DNA of 64,000 bases from Armatimonadota bacterium (GTDB taxonomy: Bacteria > Sysuimicrobiota > Sysuimicrobiia > Sysuimicrobiales > Humicultoraceae), in NCBI GenBank assembly GCA_031081585.1, contig JAVHLY010000015.1, positions 1-64,000 of the forward strand, given 5' to 3'. The position numbers and the translations under genes were made by a program. Under the pieces are notes generated by a model. It did no database searches. It worked only from the letters and a program-made list of their open reading frames with translations, and was not told the origin of the DNA. Of this stretch, positions 52,463 through 64,000 are shown in pieces (within the stretch, counting starts at the first letter, position 1; each line of letters opens with the position of its first letter).

Positions 52463-53378
52463 GGTCGTATCGGATGCGCGGGTCGATGAAGAGGTACAGC
52501 AGGTCCACGATCAGGTTGATCAGCACAAAGGCCGTCCCCACGACGAGCACCACCGCGCGGACGAGCGGCAGGTCGCGTGTCTGGATGCCCTGCAGCATCA
52601 GCCATCCCACGCCCGGCCAGGCGAAGACCGCCTCGACGACCACCGAGCCGCCGAGCAGGTTGCCCAGCTGCAGCCCGAGCACCGTCACCGTCGAGAGCAG
52701 GGCGTTGCGCAGGGCGTGGCGGCGCAGGACGACGGGCTCGGCCAGCCCCTTCGCCCGTGCCGTGCGGATGTAGTCCTGGCGGAGGACCGCGCGCACGTCC
52801 GCCCGGACCAGGCGGGTGATCAGCCCGGTGGTGTACACGGAGAGGGTCGCCGCCGGCAGCACCAGGTGCCGCCAGGAGTCGAAGCCCGAAGCCGGGAGGA
52901 CGCGCAGGCGGTCGGCGAACAGGAGGATGAGCAGCACCCCCAGCCAGAACGAGGGAAGGCTGATGCCCAGGAAGGTGGCCAGGGAGACGCCCCAGTCCGC
53001 AGCCGAGCCCGCCCGGGCACCGATCCACAGCCCCAGCGGGATGCCCACTGCGATGGTGACGGCCAGGGTGGTGACCGCCAGCAGCGCCGTCGCGGGGAGG
53101 CGCTGGAGGACGAGCTCGAGCGCCGGGCGCTGGTAGCGGAACGACTCCCCCAGGTCCCCCCGGAGGGCCCGACGTACGAAGTCCCAGTACTGGAGCGGGA
53201 TCGGCCGGTCGAGCCCGTAGAGCCGGCGCACCCGGGCCACGTCCTCCGGCGTGGCGTCGAGCGGGGTGAGCAGGCGGACGGGGTCGCCGCTCAGGTGGAT
53301 CAGCAGGAAGACCAGCACGCTGACCGCGAGCAGGACCCAGGCCAGGTGCCAGAGGCGCTGGGCGAGGAACCGGACCAC
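52452..53378 (-). CDS. ABC transporter permease, DppB type
   Basis: A 308-residue permease subunit starting with the typical 'MVRFLAQRLWHLAWVLLAVSVLVFLLIHL' region (in part), then 'LYGLDRPIPLQYWDFV', 'DYIRTARAKGLAEPVVLRRHALRNALL' in part and the C-terminal 'YLFIDPRIRY'. Unlike the other DppB gene in this window it has a clear ATG and full N-terminus. It follows the binding protein by 18 bases. As with the first system, no ATPase gene accompanies it. Confidence 0.93.
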   Translation of the reverse strand: MVRFLAQRLWHLAWVLLAVSVLVFLLIHLSGDPVRLLTPLDATPEDVARVRRLYGLDRPIPLQYWDFVRRALRGDLGESFRYQRPALELVLQRLPATALLAVTTLAVTIAVGIPLGLWIGARAGSAADWGVSLATFLGISLPSFWLGVLLILLFADRLRVLPASGFDSWRHLVLPAATLSVYTTGLITRLVRADVRAVLRQDYIRTARAKGLAEPVVLRRHALRNALLSTVTVLGLQLGNLLGGSVVVEAVFAWPGVGWLMLQGIQTRDLPLVRAVVLVVGTAFVLINLIVDLLYLFIDPRIRYDHGR

Positions 53379-53396
53379 GGTCGACCGCCCGGGGCG

Positions 53397-55007
53397 CTAC
53401 GCCAGGCTGATCCCTCCCAGGCGGATGATGCCGTCAGGATGCGCCACCCAGCCCTTGACGCGCTTCTGGATGGCGTAGATGCCCTGCTGGTTCCAGAGGA
53501 AGACCCAGGGGCACTCGCGGTGGAGGATCTGGTTCAGCCGCCGGTACATCTCGTTGCGCCGGCCGGGGTCCAGCGTCCGGGGGGCCTCCTGGATCAGACG
53601 GTTGGCCTCGTCATTGTGGTAGCCCTGCCAGGCCGCCCCCTTCCGCTGCGAGTCGAAATTGATGCTGGTCGTGGCGTCGAGCAGCACCCCCACCTGCTGG
53701 AAGAAGAAGGCGTCGTGGGTCTTGCCCAGCACCCCCTGGACGAAGGGGCTCCAGTCCATCACCTGCACCCGGGTGCGCACCCCGACGCGGGTCCACATCC
53801 CGGCGATCGCCTCGCTGGCCAGCCGGTCGTTCAGGTAGCGCCCCTCCGGCGTGGTGAGGGTCACCTCGAAGCCATTGGGGTAGCCCGCCTCCGCCAGCAG
53901 GCGCCGCGCGCGCTCCGGGTCGTAGGGGTAGGGCTGGAGGCTCTCGTCGTAGCCGGGGATGCCCGGCCCGAAGGCGCTGGCCAGGCGGTAGGCGGCCCCG
54001 CGCATGACGGTGCGGATGAGCGTGTCCACGTCGGTGGCGTAGTTCATGGCTTGCCGCACGCGGACGTCCTGGAAGGCGCGCACCTTCAGCATGTTCAAGA
54101 CGACGATCTGCGAAGAGAGCTGGCGGAAGGTCACGAGCTCGACGTTCCGGGTGGCCTGCAGCTCGGGGACCTGCAGCGGGTCGACCGGGGTGATCAGGTG
54201 GGCGGCGCCGGTCTTCAGCTCCACCACGCGGGTGGCGGCCTCGGGCACCGGCCGCCACACCAGGCGGCGTACCTTTGGCTGCCCGCTGAAGTGGGGTCGC
54301 TCGGCGAAGTCCATCACCATGCGCTGGTTGGGGATCCACTCCGTGAACCGGTACGGTCCGGTGCCGATGGCCTGCCGGGTGGGGTCCACCTGGCCCGACG
54401 TGATGGCGCGCGGCAGGATCTCGCAGTAGAGCGACAGGACTTCGGCCAACAGGGCAAACGGGCCGTCGGTGTGGATGCGCACGGTCAGGGGGTTGATCAC
54501 CTCGACGTCCTTCACCGGAGCGAGCTGCCCGGCATAGACGTTGCGGATGCCGGGGTGCTTGAACCGGGCGATGGTGTCCCGCACGTGCTCGGCGCTGAAC
54601 TTCTCCCCGTTGTGGAAGAAGACGTTGTCGCGCAGCCGGAACTCCCACGTCGTCTCGTTGAGCACGCGGTAGGACGTCGCCAGCCAGGGGATGATCCGCA
54701 TCTCCGGTGAGCGCTCCAGGAGCTTGTCGTACATCGCCCACATCATGCCCTTGCTGGCGCCCGAGGTCGTCACGTGCGGGTCCAGTGACTCGGCGTCCAC
54801 GCCCTGTACCAGCAGGAGGTTGCCCACCGGTGCCGGCCGGCGGGCCGGCGCGGCCAGCGCGGCCGCCCGCCCCAGGAGGGTCGGCCCCAGGAGCGCGGCT
54901 CCCGCCCCCGCCCCCGCGGTCCGGGCCGCCGCCTGGAGGAAGGCGCGCCGCGAGTAGCGAGAGACCGCGTCTCCCGCGCGCTCGAGCTCTCTGCGGTCAT
55001 CGTCCAT
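53397..55007 (-). CDS. ABC transporter substrate-binding protein, family 5
   Basis: A 536-residue exported receptor with a twin-arginine signal (S-R-R-A-F-L-Q, then an Ala/Gly-rich hydrophobic stretch). Family 5 features are 'FRLRDNVFFHNGEKFSAEHV' in part, 'AIGTGPYRFTEWIPNQRMVM' in part and 'VRQAMNYATDVDTLI'. It lies between the ATC-hydrolase-like gene (six bases upstream) and the permease genes. Given its enzyme neighbours, the ligand may be a cyclic or N-carbamoyl amino acid derivative rather than an ordinary peptide; this is inferred. Confidence 0.92.
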   Translation of the reverse strand: MDDDRRELERAGDAVSRYSRRAFLQAAARTAGAGAGAALLGPTLLGRAAALAAPARRPAPVGNLLLVQGVDAESLDPHVTTSGASKGMMWAMYDKLLERSPEMRIIPWLATSYRVLNETTWEFRLRDNVFFHNGEKFSAEHVRDTIARFKHPGIRNVYAGQLAPVKDVEVINPLTVRIHTDGPFALLAEVLSLYCEILPRAITSGQVDPTRQAIGTGPYRFTEWIPNQRMVMDFAERPHFSGQPKVRRLVWRPVPEAATRVVELKTGAAHLITPVDPLQVPELQATRNVELVTFRQLSSQIVVLNMLKVRAFQDVRVRQAMNYATDVDTLIRTVMRGAAYRLASAFGPGIPGYDESLQPYPYDPERARRLLAEAGYPNGFEVTLTTPEGRYLNDRLASEAIAGMWTRVGVRTRVQVMDWSPFVQGVLGKTHDAFFFQQVGVLLDATTSINFDSQRKGAAWQGYHNDEANRLIQEAPRTLDPGRRNEMYRRLNQILHRECPWVFLWNQQGIYAIQKRVKGWVAHPDGIIRLGGISLA

Positions 55008-55013
55008 GCGTCC

Positions 55014-55721
55014 TCATCCCTCCCCGTCCGCGCTCCGCCCCTTCCGGGGCACGAACCGGAAGTCGCAGTGGTCGTCCCCCAGCCCGATCGCCGTGGGTCG
55101 TTCCAGCCGGTGCGTGGGGTGGTCGTCCATGAAGCGCTCGTCCGTCTCACAGAAGAACGGGATCAGCTCCGGGGTCCCGGCCTCCTGCATCGCCCGCACC
55201 CAGTTACAGGCGGTGATGCGAAACCGTACCACCTCCGGGGTGTAGGTCAGCAGTTCCCCGCGGCACGAGAAGTGCTCCATGGCCCGGTCGAACTGACGGG
55301 CCAGCACGTCCTGCGGAGCGCGGAATCCCGGGGGCGGTGGGCTGGTCAGGTTGAGCGGCGGCCCGGGAGCCGCATCGGTCCACCAGTCGGCCCCCGCCGG
55401 GGTCGAGGCCATCGCCCGGCGCTGGGCGGCGGCGGCCTCCGCGTGGCTGCGCAGCCCCGACCCCACGATGGCGTCCCGCGCCACCCGCAGCGCCGTCTCC
55501 CGGTCGCTCCGGGCAAGGACGGCGCGGTACAGGTCGACGAAGGGCTGGAGTTCCCGGCGCAGGGCTGCCAGATCCCGCGGCCCGGCCGGCAGGTCCTCGG
55601 GCAGCGCGGCAATGCCCGTCTCCCGGAGGATGGCCGCGGCTGCCTCCTCGCCGAGGGCGGCCGCCACCGCCCGGCGGCAGACGGCCTTCTGGACGCGATG
55701 CGGACGCCTCGGGGTCTCCAC
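55014..55721 (-). CDS. ATC hydrolase family protein
   Basis: A 235-residue protein resembling the L-2-amino-thiazoline-4-carboxylic acid hydrolase domain (PF14196). The C-terminal half 'ACNWVRAMQEAGTPELIPFFC' (in part), then 'DERFMDDHP' and 'GDDHCDFRFV' with conserved Cys and acidic residues gives the family. In Pseudomonas the characterised member opens the thiazoline ring on the way to cysteine. As first gene of an operon with a binding protein, permeases and an amidohydrolase, it may act on an imported heterocycle. The exact substrate is unproven, and many family members are uncharacterised. Confidence 0.75.
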   Translation of the reverse strand: METPRRPHRVQKAVCRRAVAAALGEEAAAAILRETGIAALPEDLPAGPRDLAALRRELQPFVDLYRAVLARSDRETALRVARDAIVGSGLRSHAEAAAAQRRAMASTPAGADWWTDAAPGPPLNLTSPPPPGFRAPQDVLARQFDRAMEHFSCRGELLTYTPEVVRFRITACNWVRAMQEAGTPELIPFFCETDERFMDDHPTHRLERPTAIGLGDDHCDFRFVPRKGRSADGEG

Positions 55722-55804
55722 GGTGTCCAGGAGATTCTGGAGCCCGGCGAGGCTTTCCTGTGTGCACCCGCAGGGCCGGGCGGCACGGTATGCTGGTGTC
55801 CGGC

Positions 55805-56815
55805 ATGCCGCCCCGTCCCCTCCGCTTCGGCCTGCGCTTCAACAGCGCCGCCGGCCCCGTCCGCGAGGTCGTCCGCTGGGCGCAGCTCGCCGAGGCGCTG
55901 GGCTTCGACGACCTCTGGTATTGCCAGGACCTGCTGCAGCGGGACGCGTGGGTCACCCTCACCGCGGTCGCGGCGGCGACCCGGCGCATCCGGATCGGCA
56001 CCTGCATCGTCAACCCCTTCTCGGCCAGCCCCGCGGAGCTGGTCATGCGCGCGGCCACCCTGCAGGAGTTCAGCCAGGGGCGCTTCGTGCTGGGGATCGG
56101 GCCGGGCGACCCACCCGCGTTGGCCTGGATCGGCCTGCGGCAGCGGCGTCCCCTCACCGGCCTGCGCGAGGCCGTGGAGCTGATCCGGCGCCTGCTGCGG
56201 GGCGAGGAGGCCCTCGGGGAGGGGACCGTCTTCTCCGGGTGGACGCGCGACGCGCGGCTGCGCTTCCCCCTCCCCGCCGTCCCGATCCCCATCTACATCG
56301 GGGGCCAGGGACCTGGCGTGCTCGAGTACATGGGGGAAGCGGGGGACGGCGGTCTGCCCATCGTCTTCCCGCCCGAGGCGATCGACGGTGTCGTGGAGCG
56401 GGTGCGGGCGGGGGCCGCGCGGGCGGGCCGCTCCCTCGACGGGTTCGACCTGGCCGCGTGCGTCTGGTGGTCGGCGGGCGAGGCGCCGGAGGAGGCGGAG
56501 CGCGCCTTGAGACCCCTGATCGCCTACTACGGCCCCTCCCTGCGCGCCGAGGTGCTGGCACCGATCGGGCTCGTGCCCGCGGACTTCGACGAGATCCGAG
56601 CGGCCTGGCGGGCTCAGGACGCCGCGCGCGCCGCCGCGCTGGTCCAGCCGCGGATGTTTCGCCTGGCGATCGTGGGGGATCCCGCCCAGCTCGCGGAGCG
56701 CGTGCAGTGGCTGGCCGAGCGCGGGGCCACCCAGATCAACATCGGGCCGCCCCTCGGGGTGGAGAAGGAGCGCGCCCTGCGCCTGACCGGTCAGGTGATC
56801 GGGCGCTTCCGGTAG
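55805..56815 (+). CDS. LLM-class flavin-dependent oxidoreductase
   Basis: A 336-residue luciferase-like monooxygenase fold protein using FMN or F420. It has 'WAQLAEALGFDDLWYCQD', 'TRRIRIGTCIVNPFSASPAE' in part and 'FVLGIGPGDP', the pattern of coenzyme F420-dependent reductases and alkanesulfonate/nitrilotriacetate monooxygenases. I chose ATG 55805; ATG 55790 would add five residues. It is read divergently from the ATC-hydrolase operon across an 83-base spacer, so it could act on the same compound. No F420 synthesis gene is present to decide the cofactor. Confidence 0.88.
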   Translation: MPPRPLRFGLRFNSAAGPVREVVRWAQLAEALGFDDLWYCQDLLQRDAWVTLTAVAAATRRIRIGTCIVNPFSASPAELVMRAATLQEFSQGRFVLGIGPGDPPALAWIGLRQRRPLTGLREAVELIRRLLRGEEALGEGTVFSGWTRDARLRFPLPAVPIPIYIGGQGPGVLEYMGEAGDGGLPIVFPPEAIDGVVERVRAGAARAGRSLDGFDLAACVWWSAGEAPEEAERALRPLIAYYGPSLRAEVLAPIGLVPADFDEIRAAWRAQDAARAAALVQPRMFRLAIVGDPAQLAERVQWLAERGATQINIGPPLGVEKERALRLTGQVIGRFR

Positions 56816-56842
56816 CGCCCGGCCGGTCGCTCCCCTGCCTGC

Positions 56843-58510
<1,668 letters not shown>

Positions 58511-58721
58511 TCCCGTCCCTGCTCGGGCGCCGGCCGCGCCGACGAGGCCCCGGATGCGGGGACCGACGATAATAGTAGACGACCGCCGCGCCGCCGTCGG
58601 TTCCCCCGGGTCTCTTCCCCCGTCGCGTCGGGCTCAGGCCCGTTCGCCTGGACCGCGTTCCGGTCCTGCCGCGGGGGCCGCAGGGGACCGGCGAGGGTGG
58701 GCATAGAGGGAAGCGAGGGTG
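58511..58721. promoter_or_regulatory. Divergent spacer treS / glgE
   Basis: A 211-base spacer from which treS and glgE are read in opposite directions. It contains a small AT island (ATAATAGT around 58569-58576) that may be part of a promoter, and GAGGGAAGCGAGGG before glgE. I find no convincing -35/-10 pair or operator. Confidence 0.45.
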
Positions 58722-60725
58722 ATGGGAGCGTTCACCGGACTGGATGACGGGGTAGGCCGCCGCCGCGTCGTCATCGAGGGGGTCAGCCCCGAGGTCGACG
58801 CCGGCCGGTTCCCCATCAAGCGGACGGTGGGGGAGGCCGTCGTCGTGGAGGCCGACGTCTTCGCCGACGGCCACGACCTGGTGGCGGCCGTGCTCCTCCA
58901 CCGCCGGGCGGAGGAGGCGGAGTGGACCGAGACGCCGATGACGGCGCTCGGGAACGACCGCTGGCGGGCCGCCTTCACCGTCGACCACCTGGGACGCTAC
59001 CAGTACACCCTGGAGGGGTGGGTCGACCCCTTCCGCACCTGGGCGCGGGACCTGCGCCGGCGCCTGGAGGCGGGGCAGGACGTCGCGGCCGAGCTGCCCG
59101 TCGGGGCCGCACTGGTCCAGGACGCCGCCGGGCGGGCCGCCCGGGGCGACCGCGCCGTCCTGCTGGCCTACGCTGAGGCGCTGCGGCGGGGCGGGCCGGA
59201 GGCCACGCAGCAGGCCCTCGGCGAGCCCCTCGCCGCCCTGATGGACCGGTACGCCGACCGCCGCTTCGCCACCCGCTACCCCCGCGTGCTGGAGGTGGTA
59301 GTGGATCGGGAGCGGGCGCGCTTCTCGACCTGGTACGAGCTCTTCCCGCGGTCGGCCTCCCCGGAGCCGGGGCGCCACGGCACCTTCCGCGACGTGGAGG
59401 CGCGCCTGCCCTACATCGCCGGCATGGGGTTCGACGTCCTCTACCTCCCCCCCATCCACCCCATCGGCCGGACCCACCGCAAAGGGCCCAACAACGTCCC
59501 GGGCGCCGGTCCCGACGACCCCGGGAGCCCCTGGGCCATCGGCAGCGAGGAGGGCGGGCACAAGGCGGTCCACCCCCAGCTGGGCACCCTGGAGGACTTC
59601 CGGCGCCTGGTGGCCGCCGCCCGCGCCCACGGTCTGGAGGTGGCCCTCGACCTGGCTTTCCAGACCTCCCCCGACCACCCGTACGTGCGGGAGCACCCGG
59701 AGTGGTTCCGCCGCCGCCCCGACGGGACGATCCAGTACGCGGAGAATCCGCCCAAACAGTACGAGGACATCTACCCCTTCGACTTCCAGACCGAGGCCTG
59801 GCGGGCGCTGTGGGAGGAGCTGCGCAGCATCGTCCTCTTCTGGATCGCGCAGGGCGTGCGGATCTTCCGGGTGGACAACCCCCACACGAAACCCTTCGCC
59901 TTCTGGGAGTGGCTCATCGGGACGGTGAAGGCCGACCACCCCGACGTGATCTTCCTCTCCGAGGCCTTCACCCGCCCCCGGGTGATGCACTACCTGGCCA
60001 AGCTCGGCTTCACCCAGTCCTACACCTACTTCGCCTGGCGCACCACGAAGGCGGAGCTGGAGGCGTACTTCACCGAGCTCACCCGCCCGCCCGTGGTGGA
60101 GTACTTCCGGCCGCACCTGTGGCCCAACACCCCGGACATCCTCACCGAGCAGCTGCAGACCGGCGGCCGGCCGGCCTTCATTGCGCGGCTGGTGCTGGCG
60201 GCCACGCTGGGGGCCAGCTACGGGATCTACGGCCCGGCCTTCGAGCTCATGGAGGCCACGCCCCTGCGCCCCGGGAGCGAGGAGTACCTCCACTCGGAGA
60301 AGTACGAGATCCGCCACTGGCCCATCGACCATCCCGGGTCGCTCGCCCCGCTCATCGCCCGGGTGAACCGCATCCGGCGGGAGAACCCGGCGCTGCAGGC
60401 GGACCGCTCCCTGCGCTTCCACCCCATCCCCGACACCGACCAGCTCATCGCCTACAGCAAGCACACCGAGGACCGCCGCAACGTCGTCCTGGTCGTGGTG
60501 AACCTCGACCCCCACCACGTGCAGCGGGGCTGGGTGCACCTCCCGCTCGAGGCGCTGGGGCTGCCGGCCGACGCGCCCTACCAGGTCCACGACCTGCTGA
60601 CCGACGCCCGCTACCGCTGGTCGGGGCCGCGCAACTACGTTGAGCTGAACCCCCATGTCCTGCCGGCGCACATTTTCCGGGTAATCCCGCCGGAGGCGGC
60701 ACGGACGGGGGATGGGGGGCCGTGA
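58722..60725 (+). CDS. glgE: Alpha-1,4-glucan:maltose-1-phosphate maltosyltransferase GlgE
   Basis: A 667-residue GH13_3 enzyme that extends alpha-1,4-glucan with maltosyl units from maltose-1-phosphate. Marks are the N-terminal beta domain with '[22 protein letters not shown]' (in part), '[12 protein letters not shown]', '[18 protein letters not shown]' and 'PWAIGS' at the phosphate site, the nucleophile region near residue 384 ('[18 protein letters not shown]'), and the acid E near 414 ('FLSEAFTRP'). All fit characterised GlgE. An in-frame GTG lies three bases before the chosen ATG. Its stop overlaps the maltokinase start. Confidence 0.96.
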   Translation: MGAFTGLDDGVGRRRVVIEGVSPEVDAGRFPIKRTVGEAVVVEADVFADGHDLVAAVLLHRRAEEAEWTETPMTALGNDRWRAAFTVDHLGRYQYTLEGWVDPFRTWARDLRRRLEAGQDVAAELPVGAALVQDAAGRAARGDRAVLLAYAEALRRGGPEATQQALGEPLAALMDRYADRRFATRYPRVLEVVVDRERARFSTWYELFPRSASPEPGRHGTFRDVEARLPYIAGMGFDVLYLPPIHPIGRTHRKGPNNVPGAGPDDPGSPWAIGSEEGGHKAVHPQLGTLEDFRRLVAAARAHGLEVALDLAFQTSPDHPYVREHPEWFRRRPDGTIQYAENPPKQYEDIYPFDFQTEAWRALWEELRSIVLFWIAQGVRIFRVDNPHTKPFAFWEWLIGTVKADHPDVIFLSEAFTRPRVMHYLAKLGFTQSYTYFAWRTTKAELEAYFTELTRPPVVEYFRPHLWPNTPDILTEQLQTGGRPAFIARLVLAATLGASYGIYGPAFELMEATPLRPGSEEYLHSEKYEIRHWPIDHPGSLAPLIARVNRIRRENPALQADRSLRFHPIPDTDQLIAYSKHTEDRRNVVLVVVNLDPHHVQRGWVHLPLEALGLPADAPYQVHDLLTDARYRWSGPRNYVELNPHVLPAHIFRVIPPEAARTGDGGP

Positions 60726-62293
60726 GCGGCCTTTTGACCGCGCCGGCGTTCGCGGACCTCTTCGGCCCGGCCGGGCGTCCCGCCCTGGCCGCGGCCCTGC
60801 TGCCCTTCCTGCAGCGGCAGCGGTGGTTCGGTGGCAAGGGGCGAACGGTGGCCGCTGTGGAGGTGGTGGACGCCGTCCCGCTGGGGCCGGCCGCAGTGCT
60901 CGCGGTCGTCCGCGTGGGCTATGCCGACAGCCGTTCGGAGCGGTACGCGGCTCCCCTGCGCTTTGCCGCGTCCGAGGAGGCGCAGGGCGCGGTCGTCCCC
61001 GCCGCGCTGGGCGGACGGCGCGGGGTGCTGGCCGACGCCATGGAGGACCCCGCGGTGGCCCGCCTGCTGCTGGCCTCCGTGCTCGAGGAGCGGCGCCTGC
61101 GGGGCGGTGGAGGCGAGGTGATCGGGCACCGGACGGTGGGTGCGCCGGGCGCCGGAGACAACCTGGAGCCGTACCTGCTCGGCACCGAACAGAGCAACAC
61201 CTCCGTGCGCTTCGGCCGCCGCTGCATCCTGAAGCTCCTCCGGCGGGTGGAGCCCGGGCCGCATCCGGACGTGGAGGTGGTGGGCTTCCTCACCGCGCGG
61301 GGCTTCCGGCACGTCCCCGCCCTCATCGGGTGGCTGGCCTACCGCCCCGCCGGTGAGCCGCCGGCGGCGCTGGCCGTGGTGCAGGCCTACGTCCCCAACC
61401 GGGGCGACGGGTGGACCTATGCGCTGGGACGGGCGCAGGCCGGGCTGCAGGGCGAGGCGGATCGGGCCTGGCCGGACGAGGCGGCGCGGCTGGGGCGCCG
61501 GACCGCGGAGCTGCACCTCACGCTGGCCGGCGGGACCGACCCGGCCTTCAGCCCGGAGCCTTTCACCGACGCCGAGGCCCGCGCGCTGCTCGGGCGCGTC
61601 GCAGCCCTGGCCGACCGGGTCCTGGCCCAGGCCCGCCGGCACCTGGGGGAGCTGCCGCCGTCGGCGCAGGTGCCGGTGCGGGCGCTGCTGGCGCGCGCCG
61701 ACGCCGTACGGGAGCGGCTGCGCCGCCCGCTCCCGGCCGGCGGGGTGCGCACGCGCGTCCACGGCGACTACCACCTCGGGCAGGTCCTGGTGACCCCGGA
61801 GGTGCCGGCCGACTTCGTCCTCATCGACTTCGAGGGCGAGCCGGCGCGGCCGCTGGCGGAGCGGCGCCGCAAGGACCTCCCGCTGCGGGACGTGGCGGGG
61901 ATGGTCCGCTCCTTCCACTATGCCGCCGAGGTCGCCCTGCGCGAGGCCGGGCGCGGAGGCCCCGCCGGGAGCGGAGCGGAGGGCGGGGTCGTGCTCCCCG
62001 AGGAGGTGCCGGCTCGGGCGAGGAGCTGGGCCGCAGAGAGCGCCAGGGCCTTCCTCGACGGATACCTGACGGTGGCGGAGAGGGCGCCCGCGGACCTCCC
62101 GCCGATCCTGCCGCCGAAAGGCGCCCGGGAGGCGCTGCTGGAGGTGTTGATGGTGGAGAAGGCCATCTACGAGCTGGGCTACGAACTCGACCACCGCCCC
62201 GGGTGGGCCGGCATCCCGGCCCGCGGGATCCTCGACATGCTGGAGGGCGGGGTGTGGGGGGAGCGTCGTGTGAGCCAGGAGGGCGACGCGTGA
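60722..62293 (+). CDS. mak: Maltokinase (Mak/Pep2)
   Basis: A 523-residue kinase that phosphorylates maltose to maltose-1-phosphate. It has the N-terminal cap ('[13 protein letters not shown]'), '[23 protein letters not shown]' in part with the ATP-binding lysine, the catalytic '[14 protein letters not shown]' and the metal aspartate in '[12 protein letters not shown]'. This is the aminoglycoside-phosphotransferase-like fold of Pep2. The GTG start at 60722 overlaps the glgE stop by four bases. Its last codons repeat the start of glgB, apparently from a small duplication. Confidence 0.94.
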   Translation: MSGLLTAPAFADLFGPAGRPALAAALLPFLQRQRWFGGKGRTVAAVEVVDAVPLGPAAVLAVVRVGYADSRSERYAAPLRFAASEEAQGAVVPAALGGRRGVLADAMEDPAVARLLLASVLEERRLRGGGGEVIGHRTVGAPGAGDNLEPYLLGTEQSNTSVRFGRRCILKLLRRVEPGPHPDVEVVGFLTARGFRHVPALIGWLAYRPAGEPPAALAVVQAYVPNRGDGWTYALGRAQAGLQGEADRAWPDEAARLGRRTAELHLTLAGGTDPAFSPEPFTDAEARALLGRVAALADRVLAQARRHLGELPPSAQVPVRALLARADAVRERLRRPLPAGGVRTRVHGDYHLGQVLVTPEVPADFVLIDFEGEPARPLAERRRKDLPLRDVAGMVRSFHYAAEVALREAGRGGPAGSGAEGGVVLPEEVPARARSWAAESARAFLDGYLTVAERAPADLPPILPPKGAREALLEVLMVEKAIYELGYELDHRPGWAGIPARGILDMLEGGVWGERRVSQEGDA

Positions 62294-62321
62294 AGGGAGG
62301 GCGCCGCGCGTGAGCCAGGAG
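62270..62321. repeat. 12-base direct repeat at the mak-glgB junction
   Basis: GTGAGCCAGGAG occurs at 62270-62281, in the end of mak, and at 62310-62321, as the start of glgB, a 40-base period. The first copy makes the mak tail read V-S-Q-E like the glgB N-terminus. Confidence 0.85.
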
Positions 62322-64000
62322 AGCACCCCGGGCCGCGGCGCGGCGGAGGCCGCCGCCGCACCGGTGCGCTACGACGTGACGCGGCTCAGCGCCGACGACC
62401 TCTTCCTCTTCAACGAAGGGAGCCACTTCCGCCTCTACGAGAAGCTCGGGGCCCACCGCATGCGCGTCGACGGCGAGGAGGGGACCTACTTCGCCGTGTG
62501 GGCGCCCAACGCGGAGCAGGTGAGCGTGATCGGCGACTTCAACCGGTGGGACCCCGCCCGGCACCCCCTGCGGCCGCGCGAGCGCTCCGGCATCTGGGAG
62601 GGGTTCGTGCCAGGGGTGGGGCGCGGACAGCGCTACAAGTACCACATCGTCTCCCGCTACCGCGGCTACCGCGTCGACAAGGCCGACCCTTTTGGCACCT
62701 ACCACGAGATCCCGCCACGCACCGCCTCCATCGTCTGGGACCTCGACTACCCCTGGGGGGACGGGGCGTGGATGGGGGAGCGCCGGCGGCGCAACGCGCT
62801 CGGGGCCCCCGTGGCCATCTACGAGGTCCACCTGGGCTCCTGGCGCCGCGTCCCCGAGGAAGGCGGGCGGTGGCTCACCTACCGCGAGCTGGGGGCGCAT
62901 CTGGCGGAGCACGTGCGGCGGCTGGGCTTCACCCACGTCGAGGTCCTGCCGGTGATGGAGCACCCGTTCTACGGCTCCTGGGGCTACCAGACCACCGGGT
63001 ACTTCGCCCCGACGAGCCGCTACGGCACCCCGCAGGACTTCATGGCCCTGGTGGACGCGCTCCACCGCCACGAGATCGGCGTCATCCTCGACTGGGTGCC
63101 CTCCCACTTCCCCACCGACGCCCACGGGCTGGCCTACTTCGACGGCACGCATCTGTACGAGCACGCCGACCCGCGGAAGGGCTTCCACCCCGACTGGCAC
63201 TCCGCCATCTTCAACTACGGCCGCAACGAGGTGCGCAGCTTCTTGATCAGCAGCGCGCTCTTCTGGCTCGACCGCTACCACGCCGACGGGCTGCGCGTGG
63301 ACGCGGTGGCCTCGATGCTCTACCTGGACTACTCGCGGCGGCCGGGGGAGTGGGTGCCCAACGTCTTCGGGGGACGGGAGAACCTGGAGGCCATCGACTT
63401 CCTGCGCCGGCTCAACGAGGAGGTCTACCAGGCCTTCCCCGACGTCCAGACCACCGCCGAGGAGTCGACCGCCTGGCCGATGGTCTCGCGCCCCACCTAC
63501 CTGGGCGGGCTGGGGTTCGGGTTGAAGTGGGACATGGGGTGGATGCACGACACCCTCCAGTACATGGCCCGGGACCCCATCCACCGGAAGTACCACCATA
63601 CCGAGCTCACCTTCCGCATGCTCTACGCCTTCAACGAGAACTTCGTCCTGCCGCTCTCCCATGACGAAGTGGTGCACGGGAAGCGCTCGCTGCTGGAGCG
63701 CATGCCCGGCGACGAGTGGCAGCAGTTCGCCAACCTGCGGCTGCTCTTCGGCTACATGTACGGGCAGCCCGGCAAGAAGCTGCTCTTCATGGGCGGGGAG
63801 TTCGGCCAGCGGCGCGAGTGGGACCACACTACGAGCCTGGACTGGCACCTCCTGGGGTTGCCGCGCCACGCCGGCGTGGCCCGCTGGGTGGCCGACCTCA
63901 ACGCGCTCTACCGGGCCCTGCCGGCCCTGCACGAGCTCGACGGCGACCCCGAGGGGTTCCGCTGGATCGACGCCTCGGACGCCGACCAGAGCGTGCTGAG
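62310..64000 (+). CDS. glgB: 1,4-alpha-glucan branching enzyme GlgB (3' end outside the window)
   Basis: The first 563 codons of a GH13 branching enzyme, which makes alpha-1,6 branches in the glucan. The start is GTG 62310 with AAGGGAGG nine bases before. The CBM48 domain has '[18 protein letters not shown]', and the catalytic part '[16 protein letters not shown]', the nucleophile D331 ('[16 protein letters not shown]'), the acid near E384 ('[15 protein letters not shown]') and '[14 protein letters not shown]'. The frame stays open to the last base. It lacks the extra N-terminal module found in longer GlgB. It completes the TreS-Mak-GlgE-GlgB set. Confidence 0.95.
   Translation, partial: MSQESTPGRGAAEAAAAPVRYDVTRLSADDLFLFNEGSHFRLYEKLGAHRMRVDGEEGTYFAVWAPNAEQVSVIGDFNRWDPARHPLRPRERSGIWEGFVPGVGRGQRYKYHIVSRYRGYRVDKADPFGTYHEIPPRTASIVWDLDYPWGDGAWMGERRRRNALGAPVAIYEVHLGSWRRVPEEGGRWLTYRELGAHLAEHVRRLGFTHVEVLPVMEHPFYGSWGYQTTGYFAPTSRYGTPQDFMALVDALHRHEIGVILDWVPSHFPTDAHGLAYFDGTHLYEHADPRKGFHPDWHSAIFNYGRNEVRSFLISSALFWLDRYHADGLRVDAVASMLYLDYSRRPGEWVPNVFGGRENLEAIDFLRRLNEEVYQAFPDVQTTAEESTAWPMVSRPTYLGGLGFGLKWDMGWMHDTLQYMARDPIHRKYHHTELTFRMLYAFNENFVLPLSHDEVVHGKRSLLERMPGDEWQQFANLRLLFGYMYGQPGKKLLFMGGEFGQRREWDHTTSLDWHLLGLPRHAGVARWVADLNALYRALPALHELDGDPEGFRWIDASDADQSVL

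Overview
The window is a 64 kb piece of a very GC-rich bacterial chromosome. Coding density is high, start codons are often GTG, and four-base or one-base start/stop overlaps are frequent. Several exported proteins carry twin-arginine signals. Nothing in the window fixes the taxon. The gene content (a GlgE-type glucan pathway, an ATP-dependent DNA ligase of archaeal/thermophile type, many ABC uptake systems, TldD/TldE) would suit an uncultured, possibly thermophilic soil or sediment lineage around Armatimonadota/CSP1-3, Rokubacteria or NC10. That is a guess, not a result. I saw no rRNA, tRNA, CRISPR array, insertion sequence or phage gene.

Layout. 0-5.3 kb holds the 3' end of a TAXI-type TRAP receptor, small stress/metabolic genes (ACT protein, glutaredoxin), a frameshifted STAS gene, a Na/Pi-symporter-like protein, a minimal zincin and an MBL hydrolase. 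5.3-10.5 kb has glycerate 2-kinase, then glycogen synthase and alpha-glucan phosphorylase. 10.5-18.3 kb is an eight-gene minus-strand operon: GntR regulator, solute-binding protein, two Dpp-type permeases, Gfo/Idh oxidoreductase, flavin-type oxidase, MBL hydrolase and M20 peptidase. It looks like an uptake-and-degradation unit for one unknown substrate. 18.4-22.8 kb encodes an aldehyde dehydrogenase and L-lactate oxidation proteins LutA and a fused LutB-LutC. 23.0-27.6 kb has a branched-chain-type binding protein, a 771-residue exported protein of unknown function and an AT-rich AbrB/PIN toxin-antitoxin pair.

27.6-38.6 kb (minus strand) runs glycolate oxidase GlcD-GlcE-GlcF, zinc alcohol dehydrogenase, LivH-LivM-LivG-LivF, a membrane protein and an acyl-CoA synthetase. 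Divergent from glcD is malate synthase, followed by a fused trehalose-6-phosphate synthase/phosphatase and the TldD/TldE protease pair. 45.4-48.0 kb has a BrkB-type membrane protein and an arsR-arsN2-arsM arsenic cluster. Then come an ATP-dependent DNA ligase and a second Dpp-type operon (50.3-55.7 kb) with an ATC-hydrolase-family protein, binding protein, two permeases and an amidohydrolase. 56.8-64 kb holds TreS, GlgE, maltokinase and GlgB, a complete GlgE pathway.

Three themes link the genes. The first is storage and osmoprotective sugars: GlgA, GlgP, TreS, Mak, GlgE, GlgB and OtsA-OtsB make, remodel and degrade alpha-glucan and trehalose. The second is oxidation of small 2-hydroxy acids: Lut proteins, glycolate oxidase, malate synthase and glycerate kinase feed lactate, glycolate and glyoxylate into central metabolism. 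The third is uptake of organic nitrogen compounds through two ABC importers whose ATPases are not encoded here. A recurring oddity is short tandem duplications placed at gene ends, in at least six places.
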